NCBI GenBank assembly: GCA_036874045.1
Contig: CM072343.1
Span: forward strand, 12,110,001-12,174,000
Source of the DNA: Cymodocea nodosa
Taxonomy: Eukaryota; Streptophyta; Magnoliopsida; Alismatales; Cymodoceaceae
Reading direction: 5' to 3'
Length of the DNA: 64,000 nucleotides
A program made the position numbers and the translations under genes. Positions 1 through 11,325 of this stretch are shown here, piece after piece; the stretch's first letter is position 1, and each line of letters starts with the position of its first letter. The notes beneath the pieces were generated by a model. That model was not told the DNA's origin and ran no database searches. It saw nothing but the letters and a program-made list of their open reading frames with translations.

Positions 1-2620
1 AATAATTAAATGGTTAGATAATGATATAATTTATCCGATTTCTTATAGCTCGTGGGTTAGTCCAATCCATGTAGTTCCCAAGAAATCAAGATTAACAGTT
101 ATTAGGAATGAAAGTCAAGACTTGATACCTACTAGAATTCAATCAGGCTAGAGAGTATGTATAGACTATAGAAAGTTGAATGCTATGACCAGGAAAGATC
201 ATTTTCCTTTACCTTTTATAGATCAAATGCTGGAAAGATTAGCAGAGCAAGAATATTTTTGTTTCCTAGACAGGTATTCAAGATATAACCAAATTCCAGT
301 AGCATTAGAGGATCAAGAGAAAACAACTTTCACCTGTCCTAATGGAACTTATGCTTTTAAGAGAATGCCATTCGAATTATGCAATACACCAGCCACCTTT
401 CAAAGGTCTATGTAAGGCATATTTACTGGAATGACTGATGATTTCCTAGAAATATTTATGGATGATTTTATTGTTTATGGCAATTCATATGAAGTTTGTT
501 TAAAAAATTTAGACCAAATATTAAAACGCTGTGTGGAAAAAAATCTGGTTCTAAATTGGGAAAAATGTCACTTCATGGTTAAACAAGGAATAGTCTTAGG
601 GCATGTTGTTTCAAAGAAAGGGTTGGAAGTAGATAAAGCTAAAATAGAAGTAATTTCTAATCTACCAGAACCTAAATCAGTAAAAGATATTAGATCATTT
701 CTAGGACATGTTGGTTTTTATAGAAGATTTATTAAAGACTTTAGCAAAATAGCTAGACCTTTAACTAATCTATTAAAAGATGTCCCATTTAACTTTGATA
801 AAAATTGTAAGGAAGCATTTTTCAGACTTAAAACTAGCTTAATTTCAACTCCTATAATTCAAGCACTTGATTGGAGTCATACATTTGAATTAATGTGTGA
901 TGCATCTGATTTTGCTGTAGGAGCAATGTTGGGACAAAAGATAGAAAAATCTCCTAGAGTGATTCATTATGCAAGCACAACCTTAAATGATGCTCAAGTT
1001 AATTACACAACTACTGAAAAAGAACTATTAGCTGTTGTGTTTGCCTTGGAAAAGTTTAGATCGTATTTGATTGGAGCTAAAGTAATAGTATACACGGATC
1101 ATGTAGCTTTAAAACACCTAATAGCAAAAAAAGAAACTAAGACTAGATTGTTCCGATGGATATTATTATTACAAGAATTTGATCTAGAAATTAAAGATAA
1201 AAAAGGTTGTGAGAATGTAGTAGTAGATCATTTATCAAGATTACAAATAGAAAAATCAAATATTGAAATTAAGGATAATTTTCTTGATGTACAATTAATG
1301 ACTATCAACACAATACCTTGGTATGCAAACATAGTTAATTACTTAGTTACTGGTTTAACACCTAAGGATTGGAATAGACAGGATAAGAAATTGTTTTTCT
1401 CAAGAGTAAAATATTACTATTGGGAAGACCCATACTTATTTAAGAAATGTCCTGATCTGGCTTTAAGGAGGTGTGTTCCAGAAATTGAATATCAGAGCAT
1501 ATTGTCTTTCTGTCATGACCAAGCTTGTGGAGGGTATTTTGGCTCAAGGAAAACTGCTGCAAAAATTCTGTAATGTGGATTTTATTGGCCAACACTATTC
1601 AAAGATGCTCATAAATATTGTTTAAGTTGTTTAAGATGTCAACAAATAGGAAGAATATCAAAGAGGAATATGATGCCTCTTAATCCTATTGTTGAGGTTG
1701 AAATCTTTGATGTGTGGGGAATAGATTTTATGGGTCCATTTCCTATGTCTAATCAATTTAATTACATATTGTTAGGGGTGGATTATGTATCTAAATGGAT
1801 AGAAGCTATTCCTACAAAAACTAATGACAACAAAGTGGTAATACAATTTATAAGAACCAATATATTTACTAGATTTGGAATACCTAAAGCTATTATCAGT
1901 GATAGAGGAACTCATTTCTATAATAGAAGTTTTGAAGCCTTAATGAAGAAATATGGAGTAAACCACAAAATTGCAACATCATATCATCCGCAAACAAGTG
2001 GACAAGTAGAAAGTGCTAACAAACAAATTATGTTAATCTTAGAAAAAGTATTAAATCCTACTAGAATAGATTGGGCTAATAGATTGATAGATGCACTTTG
2101 GGCTTATAAAACTGCTTATAAGGCAAGCTTAGGTATGTCACCTTTTAGGCTAGTATATGGAAAAAGTTGTCATTTACCAACTGAAATAGAACATAAAGCT
2201 TATTGGGCATTAAAAACTCTGAACACTAATCTAAATCAAGCTGCTGAAAATAGGAAAATGTAATTAATTGAATTAGAAGAATTTAGGAATGAAGCTTATT
2301 TGAAGACTGTAAGAGAAAAAGAGAAAATGAAATTCTAGCATGATAGGAAAATTATTCCAAAAAGCTTTGAAATAGGACAAGAAGTATATCTTTACATGGC
2401 TAGACTCCATAACCATCTAAGAAAATTAAGATCTAGGTGGGCAGGACCTTACATAGTTCGAAATATTTATCCCTATGGAGCTATTGAGATTGAAAATCCT
2501 AAAAATCAGAATATCTTTAAAGTAAATGGACAAAGACTTAGACCTATTTTGTAAATACCAAAAAACTCCTTTGGAATTATAGAAGAAGTAAGAGTAGAGG
2601 ACTACTCGAGCTTTACTTAG
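1..2620 (+). pseudogene. Ty3/gypsy pol fossil: RT, RNase H, integrase (copy 1)
   Basis: This is the polymerase polyprotein part that would copy element RNA into DNA and integrate it. The RT palm lies at about 150-640, with the FMDDF catalytic box near 460. RNase H follows at about 880-1230 ([12 protein letters not shown], then [20 protein letters not shown] and YTDH). Integrase runs from about 1510, with an HHCC zinc finger (CHDQACGG onward, then CLRCQQIG) and a DDE core ([30 protein letters not shown]). The C-terminal tail, ending EDYSSFT, matches copy 3. Protease lies outside the window. The frame is broken about five times. The lineage call (Athila-like) rests on the downstream env-position ORF and on the tRNA-Asp PBS of the sister copy. 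Confidence 0.9.
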
Positions 2621-3213
2621 TAGGAAATCAGTTTTTATTTTATTTTCATTTTTATTAAAATTAAAAAAATAAAAAATATAAAAAAATCGTTGTGGTTTAA
2701 CCGATTGGATCCATCGGTATGATCGGAACATAAAAAAATCTATATTAATTTTAGTAAAAAAATTTGGTTTTACCGAAACATAGTATTGATTCAATTAGAA
2801 AAAAAGTCGGTCTGACCGAAACATAGTATCGGTTAAATCGATAAAAACTAAAAAAATATATATATATTATCTTAAGTATTTTTTATTATATCTGTCTGTA
2901 CAGGAAGTCCGTTGAGTTACGCTTAACTCAACAAACTTACTTTGTTGAGTCTTTAGTTAGTCAACAAGCTGACTTCGTTAAGTTAACTGTAACTCAACAG
3001 AGTATTGTAGTTAAGTCCACGGACTTAGTCCATGGAGTTATCTGTAATTCCACGGATGAGAGAGCGAGAGTTGGTTTGGGAAATGACCCGATTACCTACC
3101 TAAACTTAGGGCTTATTTAGACTAAAACTTAGAGTTTTGGCGACGTTATCTGGCAGATCAATTAGAACTTAGAATAGAAAGATCAGAGCGATTCTGTGCC
3201 ATTGTGTAACTCC
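2621..3213 (+). repeat. Noncoding spacer with ACCGAAACATAGTAT repeats and CGTTGAGTTA hairpins
   Basis: An AT-rich gap between pol and ORF2. About 2690-2850 holds three or so imperfect units centred on ACCGAAACATAGTATCG and flanked by CGGTT/AACCG, which can pair. About 2905-3055 holds a cluster of GTTGAGTTA and TAACTCAAC words, then CCACGGA variants. The same two blocks occur at the matching place of copy 3 (47040-47410), so they belong to the family. No coding capacity is seen. Confidence 0.7.
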
Positions 3214-5426
3214 ATGATGAGGAAGATGACACCCGAGTTCTGGGAAGATGCTGTTGACACATCAAAATTTCTGAAAGAGTCGAGGAATGGCACACACGAT
3301 AGAAAATCAGAAATACGACAAGAGAAAAAGACCTACAGAAAGTAGAATTCAAACTTTTCAACTTGAGAAGAGTTTTAGTAGATTTGGGTATACAAATACC
3401 CCAGATAATGGAAACAAGAATCAGAGTAACTATAGAAATTGCTATCAGTAAAGAAAGAAAAATCAGGCCAAACAATGAAGTAGCCCTAGAGCTAATCCAG
3501 CACAAGGCCAAATTATGGTTTAAAAGGCGCATTGCTGGTCGTGCAAGGGGTGAAATGAGGCGGCAACAGCAAGTAGAAGAAGAACAAGAGGAGCCGATTG
3601 CTAAAATACCTGTTCCTAAGGAACAGCAGCCAGGACCTTCAATTCCACCATTCAGGCTGTTGGCACGAGCAGCAATGTTGGGGCCTTCAACTGAAGAGGA
3701 ATTAAGAGAATTCTAAAGACTGGTTCAAGTTGGGAAAAACCAAGGAGAACCAGAAGATGTGGCAGTAGCTAAAGTACACTTGGTATTTGATGCACTTTGA
3801 AAGAAGAGGGCTGCAAAAAAATTGAAAGCTCAATACAAAATTAAAGTTGAACAGCATCAAAGAACCACTATCAGATTTGCTACAAGAGGAGAAGCTGAAG
3901 CTGGTCCTTCTAGACCAGCAAATATTGAAAAAGTTAAAAAGGAAGAGCCAGTACCTGTGGCTCAAAGGTGTGTAGAGCCTTTGTTTATGGATTTAATCTC
4001 AGAAATGGAAGAGGAAGACCAAGCACAATTAATCAAACGAAGGAAAGGAAAAGAGATAGTGCTTGAATGTCAAAAGGAGATTAAATCTGAAGTACCAACA
4101 TCAACAAGGCTGGTAGAGCCAATTTTGGTGAACCTGCTATCCAATTCTGAGTAGGAGCAGGAGGAGCAGCAAAAGCAAAGAGAAGAAGAAAAACAGGCTG
4201 AAACTAGTCTGCAGCCTGTACAAGAAGAAGAAACAGAAATTAGGGTAGAAGTTGATTTGCCCATGACTCCATCCCAATCTACCACAAAATTAGAAAGAAC
4301 AGTGACATTGCAGATTGGTAGTCAGGAGGAAGAAGAAAGAACAGAAACTGAACGAGAAGCTAAACAAGTCCATATGGAAAGAAATGACTTTGCAGATTCC
4401 ACTAAAGAGCAAGAAACAATTCAAGATAGAGTGGAGAGTTCTACCGGCTCACCACCATAGACAAAAGTAGAAGCAAATGTTCAGGAATCTGCAGAACATT
4501 TTCAACAAGTTCAAGTTCAACCTATGGAAGGGGAAGATCAAGAACAAACCCCTCTAGAACAACAAAGTCACATTCCTAACCCGACTGAAGCAATAGTTCT
4601 GAATGAAGTACACTTTTGGAGTCAGGAAGCTTATAATAAATGCCAAGAGATTAGGGATTATGATATCATATACAGTAGACCAGTAAATTGGGACGGAATG
4701 CAAGAAATTAAGGAATTATTTGAGTTCCAAGGTCTACTACAATTTATTTCTCAGCAGAAAGGGCATGCAATATATGAAAATCTAGTGCCTTGCTTTTATG
4801 CTAATTCAAGAGAAGAAGAAGGACAATTAATTTCCAACGTGGAGGAAGCTGATGTACATATAACACTAGAGCTTCTCCACAACATTGTTGGATTGAATAA
4901 TGAAGGAAAAGAAATTTTGGAAAGCACAACTGCCGTTGAATGGATAGAGTAGAAAATCAAGGACAGTTTGGTTATCAATCCTAGTGTGCCATTATTAAAT
5001 AAACTGAAGCATTTAAATGGTAAAGCACACATGATAGCTAACATTTTGATTAAAAATGTCTACCAACGACAGGGCCATGACATTGAACTGAGTCAATTTG
5101 TCAAGTGGGCCACTTATGCAGTTGTGAACAGAATTCAAGTTAATTGGAGTCAAGTCTTCTTATCCAAAATGAAGTCTACAAAGAAGAAATTATTTTATGG
5201 AGATTTGATACCTATATTGATGGTAGACTGTCTTGATTTCATGAAATGGACATCCAAAAGGATAAGATCAAGAACCATTTTAGTGAAAGAATATAGAAAT
5301 TATGCTGCAGTTGAAGTATCTATACCATCTAGAGGCATTATTGTTGCTGTAGAAAGGATAGAACAATTAGAGCAACAAATAGAAAAACTCTAGAAGGAAG
5401 TAGATGAACTTAGGAATAGAGCCTAA
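3214..5426 (+). pseudogene. Env-position ORF2 fossil, coiled-coil and plant-transposon-protein-like domain (copy 1)
   Basis: An ORF downstream of integrase, where Athila-type elements carry an env-like gene. It starts at the ATG before KMTPEFWEDAVDTS. The N-terminal third is Lys/Glu-rich and likely coiled coil. The middle is very Glu-rich and low in complexity. The last 230 residues form a compact domain (YENLVPCFYAN, then LELLHNIVGL, NRIQVNWSQVF, KKKLFYGDLIP). That domain resembles the 'putative plant transposon protein' domain often found in plant retroelements. It ends with a short coiled coil (VERIEQLEQQIEKL). I see no clear signal peptide or membrane segment, so an envelope role is not supported. 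The frame is broken a few times. Homologues occur at 47579-49798, 27338-28460, 13440-14540, 20775-21719 and 62603-64000. Confidence 0.75.
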
Positions 5427-6719
5427 TTGTATAGTTCGTCTACTTGTACTTGTATATATTTGTATGAAAAATATCTGATTTGATTGTACTGTAATTTATT
5501 CATATTAATGAATATATGTTTTTCAGATATATTTTTCATGCATGTTTAGAATGATGAAATGGATGAACTATATTGAATGTTATATAATTTGTGGAACATT
5601 ATGCATGAATGTTTAAAAAGATTTACAATTTGCTGAATGACAGGATTAAATAATAGATGCTTGAAAATATCTACATGCTGCAAGGTAAAATGTAAATTCT
5701 GAATAAAATGAAATGAACTGCAAGTTAAATATTTATATAATGTTTAGATTTAAACGAATTTTGATTAGAATGCTACATTAATGACATGCATTTAACTTTA
5801 TTTCAGTTAGCAGAGTGTAAGAGAAAAATGTAAAAAAACATAGAGGTACTTATGAGGAGTAGACTTAAAGGTTGCAAGTGTTAACTCAACGAAGTAAGTT
5901 CGTTGAGTTAAACTTAACTCCACAAGGCTAGTAATATAATATAAGGTCACTCCGTTGATAGTTAAACTTTCAGATAGTTAACGTCTCATTTTTGTCAAAT
6001 ACTTTATGTTAAAAACTCATATAGTTAAGTTATCTACACGTGTGTTTTTAATGTTTTAAGTTGTCACGTGTTTTCCAGGTGCGTTCGGTAATGAAAAATT
6101 GAATAGTTAGATAACTGTTCGATTTTTGATACGCATGGATAGATAACTATTCGAGTTTTATAAAAGGACTAACGAACAGATAAATTTCTTTGTTCAGTCA
6201 CGTGTTTTGCAGGTGCAAAAACTCGAAGAGTTAAATGATAAGTGTTTGAGTTTTTACAGGACTTAAAGGAAAATGTTCGACTAAATCGAAGTTAGTTCGT
6301 AGAGTTAGCAACAGTAACCGACGTTGTTCCATTGAGTTATCTGTATCTCAACGAGGTTAGTTCGTGGATTAAGTAGAACAGATATTCTTTTAACCACGAA
6401 CGAAACTTCGTCAGCTTAGTGGTTACCAAAATTTGAAATTAGTAGTGGTACACGTACCCATAAAAACTAGAACCACACTGCACGTTACAAGACACGTTCT
6501 TGCAACGAGATTTATTTACTTTATGGATGTGCATTATATATATAGAATAGAATGTTATTTACGAGTTACCAGCACTTTTGAAAGAAAGGAGAATGCATTG
6601 GGGAACTAGAAGGAGAAGTAGTTGATTCAACTTCATCCGTCAACAAATATTTACTGAATAGAAAGCTTCAGACTGATATGTAATTAATCTTCTGCTATTT
6701 TACTATATGTTAAGAATTT
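5427..6719 (+). promoter_or_regulatory. Inter-ORF region: hairpin words, TATA-like site, leader exon (copy 1)
   Basis: 1.3 kb of noncoding DNA between ORF2 and gag. It has GTTGAGTTA-type words at 5880-5960 and 6290-6420, several CACGTG G-boxes (6037, 6065, 6202), and a TATA-like run (TTATATATATAGA) near 6534. Downstream lies sequence matching the leader exon that precedes the F-box gene in copies 2 and 3 (about 6590-6675). A downstream promoter for gag and F-box is possible but inferred only from position and the TATA-like run. Confidence 0.4.
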
Positions 6720-8226
6720 ATGAGCACATGGACTCGTTCTCTTAGTAGTAAACGATTAGTAAGAACACCTACCCAGGAGTATTCAACATAGAGGCGTACT
6801 GAAACATTTTCTGAATTGGACTTTAACAAAATCCTTAGGGGTGTAGCTAACCTTTCTTTAAAAGAGAACGAAGAGATGGATGCTCTAGTAGAAAAACCAT
6901 TAGGAGAAATTCTGTACCCTAAACTAGTTGATGAACCTTCATGTATTTGATTCCCAAACTTTGAGGGAGTTAGGTTTGAACTGAAATCTAATTATATTAG
7001 TCAATTGCCACATTTTCATGGATTAGAAAGAGAGGATTCCTATTATTTCCTTAGAGAATTTAATGAAGTTTGTCAAATGATGAAAATGTCGAACATGAGT
7101 ATAGATGCTATTAAACTTAGATATATCTCTTTTGCTTTAAAAGACACAACTAAGAGATGGTTATATACTTTGTCGCTTGATTCAATTTCTACATAGACTG
7201 AATTTTGCTTTGTTTTTCTGAAAAAATATTATCCAACACATCAAATGATTAAAAATAAAAAAGAAATATTAATGTGTAGCCAAAAACAGGATGAATCATT
7301 CTGAAAATATTTTGAAAGATTTAAAGATTTACTGACTCAATGTCCACATCATGCAATGAGTAAAGCACAATTAATAGGCATAATTTATGAAGGCATAGAT
7401 GTTTCAACAAAATCTTTATTAGAATCTACTTGTCAAAATGGATTTCTGAAACTATGTAGTGAAGAAGCATGATCATATTTAGAAAACTTTGCAAAAAGAA
7501 CTACATAGTGGGAAAACTCAGCTAAAGTTATTGCAGATAAAAGAATATTGCCAAGGGGAATGCATAAAATAGATTCAAGTACTATGCTTGAAGTGAAACT
7601 AATTGAATTAACAAAGAAAATAGAAGAGTTATCATTAAATCAAAAACTAGTAGAAAAGAATGCAAACATTAACGATCTAGATATTATTTATGCTAGAAAC
7701 CAGAAAGAAAACTTTGGAAATTCATATAACCCTAATTAGAGAAATCACTCGAATTTATCTTAGAGAAACAACAATTTTCAGGGAGGAGAAAATATAAATG
7801 ACAAGAATATAAGTTATGAAGCATTAATAGAACAAGGGTCTAGAATAGAGAAATTAGAAAAGATAATCCAATAATTAAACAATCGTCTAGATCTTGCATT
7901 TGGAAATGCTGCAATTCAAAATCAAATTAGAAACATACCACTTAGACAGAAGGAATCAATGGAACAAGAATATAAGTTATGAAGCATTAATAGAACAAGG
8001 ATCTAGAATAGAGAAATTAGAAAAGATAATCCAACAATTAAACAATCGTTTGGATCTTGTATTTGGAAATGTTGCAATTCAAAATCAAAATAGAAACATA
8101 CCACTTAGACAGAAGGAATCAATGGAAGTAAGACCTACTAGAGGATTGCCAATACAAGCAATGCCTAACCTTGTTAATAGAACTGTTAATGAAATTGATA
8201 CCTCTTTTGGGAGGGTAGCTGAATGA
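6720..8226 (+). pseudogene. Capsid-type gag fossil located downstream of pol (copy 1)
   Basis: Encodes the capsid part of an Athila-type Gag, which would assemble the virus-like particle. The start is MSTWTRSLS at 6720, as in copy 3. The hallmark block is LPHFHGLEREDSYYFLREF around 7000-7060, followed by the region aligning with copy 3's KYYPTHQ, then a coiled coil (LTKKIEELSLNQKLVEKNA), an NSYNPN segment like the Athila NTYNPGWRNHPNFSW region, and a Gln/Asn-rich tail. No zinc knuckle is present here. The frame is broken about six times. It lies between the leader exon and the F-box gene, 1.3 kb past ORF2; normal Ty3/gypsy order puts gag first. Confidence 0.85.
7801..8124 (+). repeat. 162-bp tandem duplication inside the gag tail (copy 1)
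   Basis: Two head-to-tail copies, 7801-7962 and 7963-8124, each starting ACAAGAATATAAGTTATGAA and ending in AAGGAATCAATGG. They differ at only a few sites. 162 bp is 54 codons, so the repeat keeps the reading frame. Copy 3 has a single unit at about 51823-51985, so the duplication is private to this copy or its subfamily. Confidence 0.9.
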
Positions 8227-8405
8227 AGCAGTATAACTAAAGTAACTATATATATATATATAAGTTTATTTGTAGTTAATAGTATCGTAGAGTTAGTCCT
8301 TAACTTAATAAACTTAGTCCATTGAGTTATGCCCTAACTCCACGAGGGTGTGTAGTAGTTATGTTAATTTTTGTCTCTACTAAAATTTTTGTTTATGTTA
8401 TACAG

Positions 8406-9544
8406 AATCAACAAATGGAATTGATACAATTACCGTTGGATGCACTAAAGGAAGTACTAAGTAACTTGTCAACTAAAGATATGTGTAGGCTGTGTTGTGT
8501 ATCAAAGGAAACTAAAGACTGTATTAGAGAAAAATATTTTCATGGACTACAAGCTGCAAAAATGACTAAGATTAGAGATGGATTCATGTGGAAGTCATTT
8601 AATCGTAGTTCAATTAGCCATGAATATCTGAATATGGAAGAAACTACTGAAATTCCACCCAATACATTAGAAGGAATAGATCATATTATGGGGGTGGATG
8701 AAGGATTAATTACATACAAGACCAAATCAAGGTATGCAATTCTATTACCTGATATTTTGATCAGAAATCCTATCACAAGAGAATAATGGAATATAGGAAG
8801 ACCTAATAGATATGAAGTACCAACTGAAAATTGTGGGTCAGCTTTAATATTTTCTGATAAAAATTCGACCATTCCTGAAAAATTATATTATTGAAGACCT
8901 ACAAGAAATTGGGATGAAGATTTATGCTTGAGTGTGTATAATTTTCTGAATAGATCTTGGACTGAAAACACTATGATATATCTAGGACAGAAATCATTAA
9001 TTAACAGCATGCATGTCATACTTGATGGATATATATATATCTAGTCACAAATATATCAATTGCATTTAGATCTGATTTATACATAATAAGCATAGATAGT
9101 TATGATGAATATATAGAAATTTTGCTTATACCAAAAGAAATAGCTAAACCACCATCTACAGAATTTGATAAAATTCAAATAGGGATGTGGTATAATGAAT
9201 ATGATGATCCTACTTTATGTCTGATAAGATGGTGGGATGAGTTGATGAAATTTCAAATATGGATCATGAAAGACATAAATGAATGGAAGTGGGAAGAGGA
9301 GTATATTGAAATAGATGTAGAAATAGAAACTGCTACATTATCTTGGAACCGAAAAGGATCCCTTTTTGCATTTCATTTCATTAATGGTAATACACTTGTA
9401 TTTAGCATTGATAATATATTGCAAGTTTACAAATTAAGAAGGAACATGAATTGCATTAAAATAGAATTAATAGCAAGAAGAATTATGACTAAAAAGTTTG
9501 CTAGGACTAACACATTTATTCCATTTGTTTCTACTTTTCAATGA
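8406..9544 (+). pseudogene. F-box/FBA protein gene carried by the retroelement (copy 1)
   Basis: A captured host-type gene. F-box proteins bind SKP1 in SCF ubiquitin ligases and select targets for degradation. The F-box is at residues ~5-45 after the ATG at 8415 (LPLDALKEVLSNLSTKDMCRLCCVSKETKDCI spans it). The rest resembles an F-box-associated domain: INxxHVILDGY-type strands, YDEYIEIL, IQIGMWYNE, FQIWIMKDINEWKWEEEYIEI, and a FIPFVSTFQ end. Length is near 380 codons, normal for this class. A TTATACAG acceptor directly precedes the homologous exon at 8406. The reading frame has a handful of breaks. Sister copies lie at 25268-26433 (-) and 50698-53412 (+). Confidence 0.85.
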
Positions 9545-11325
9545 TGTTCTTAAGATGTGATTTTGTGCTTTTAATGTTGTATGTTTTTTGCATTTACTTT
9601 TAGAAAAATTTTAGTTTTAGTTTATTTTATAAAAAAAAACAAACAAAAACAAAATATCAATCCAGTTTGTTGGTATCTATGCTAGGAAACCAACTAGCTT
9701 GCTTGTGAGCCACCAAAGGCATAGGAGCTTGAGTTCCACACAAGATAATGATTTATAAATATCTGTTAACTGTTATTTTGTTATATATTCTACTTTTATC
9801 TGTGAATAAAAAGTTTTTTAGTATCAAAAATCAGAATATGCAGAAGGAGATACAAACGAAACAAGGTATGTAACTGATTACTTATCTTGAATTTAGATTT
9901 AAACTCATTCATTGAGTTAGGTGCTAAATCAATGAAACTATATTCATGCCTGCTACAATTACCGTATTTATTGTTAAATCTTTTACATTGAGGACAATGC
10001 AAAATGTAGGTATGGGGGGGAGGTAATTAAAGTAACAGCCATATAAGTTTGTTAATTAAAGGAATTAAAATGGTACTGAAAAGTTTGTGGAAATTGAAAT
10101 TTTTTTATGAACTTGCTGTAACTATCTGATAATTGAGACTGTAAAATTTTTATAAAGGGTAACTACTTGAATGTTATATTTAGAAGGCTATATAAGATGC
10201 TATAGAATTTACTATTTATGCAAATCTAGATATAGTATCTTATGTTATTTTTCTTCTGAATTTCATGAGTTTAACATTTTCACGATTTTAAAATGAAATC
10301 AAAATGCTTAATGAAAAATTAGTAAATTATCTGAAGTCCTAAAAGAGCTGAGATGTGAATTCTAGATTAAATGAAACACATATGATTAAAGATACATTTA
10401 ATTTGACTAATTAAACTTATAGAATGATTTATGTGTAGATCTTATTAAACTACAAAAAAAGTATGAGCTTATTGTTATGGATTCATATTTTTAGTAAATG
10501 ATAGAAGCAAGACTATATGAGATTGGTGTTTTATTGCATCTGTATTAATGAAATACGTACATATACAATATGTGAAGAAAAAAAAAAGGAAAATTTGAGA
10601 GTTTATTGACTTGTTTGATCACTAGCCTTTTGTACTTGAGTAGATAGGTATGTAAGGATTGTTGACCTGAAAAAGGACTCTTGAAATCTAGCAACCTAAG
10701 ATCCTGATCAGATTTGGGATTGTTGATTGAAAGCTCGTTACATGGGTACATTAGAAAGCTCTTGTATGATTCAAGCTTGTCAAATTAACTTTTAAAGTAC
10801 AAAAATACTTATACTGTTCTGAAAAGATACAAGTGTTTTGTGAAATACAGATATCTTTTGAATCGAGTATATTTTATGTTATCTAGAATTGCTGAAATAT
10901 GAATCTAAGAATTGACCTTTGAAGTTGTTTAATGGAGATACAATTCTTTATTCTACTTGTCTTAATCATATTGAATTGGATTGTACTTTGATTCGTATGT
11001 TGTTGAAATTTCTTCTAGAAATTTTATTAGAAAATTCAGGATGATAGATGATGAAAAGAAGAACAAATGATAATATAATTAACACCTACGTGATGATGAT
11101 ATACTTTGTATTTAATTTGCATATATTGTAAGTATATTTGTAGATTGAAGAGGAGAAAACAATGTTAAAACAGATTACTGAAATATATAGAATATTTATA
11201 TAATAATACAAGTTCTTATGCTGAATAGAAGAAAAAAGGAAGAATTAATTCTAGCACTTTTAGAAAGACTAATTAATTAGATCTTAGTTTGCCAAGGGAC
11301 TAGCAAAATTTAGGTATGGGGGGAG
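9545..11325 (+). other. 3' noncoding tail of copy 1 with two polypurine-tract motifs
   Basis: No gene is seen. Near 9985-10030 lies the motif CATTGAGGACAATGCAAAAT followed by GTAGGTATGGGGGGGAGG, typical of the 3' end of Athila-type elements. A second tract, AGGTATGGGGGGAG at about 11312-11325, directly abuts the LTR. Between them, 10601-10800 is a block of about 200 bp strongly conserved in all four related copies of the window. The rest is AT-rich. Confidence 0.7.

Noticed and set aside
3158-3532. Antisense frames over ORF2 regions (also 3702-3965, 4070-4285, 4796-5044, 27720-28020, 49116-49416)
   Set aside because: They are mirror frames of a Glu/Lys-rich coding region, which give Ser/Phe/Leu-rich chance proteins.
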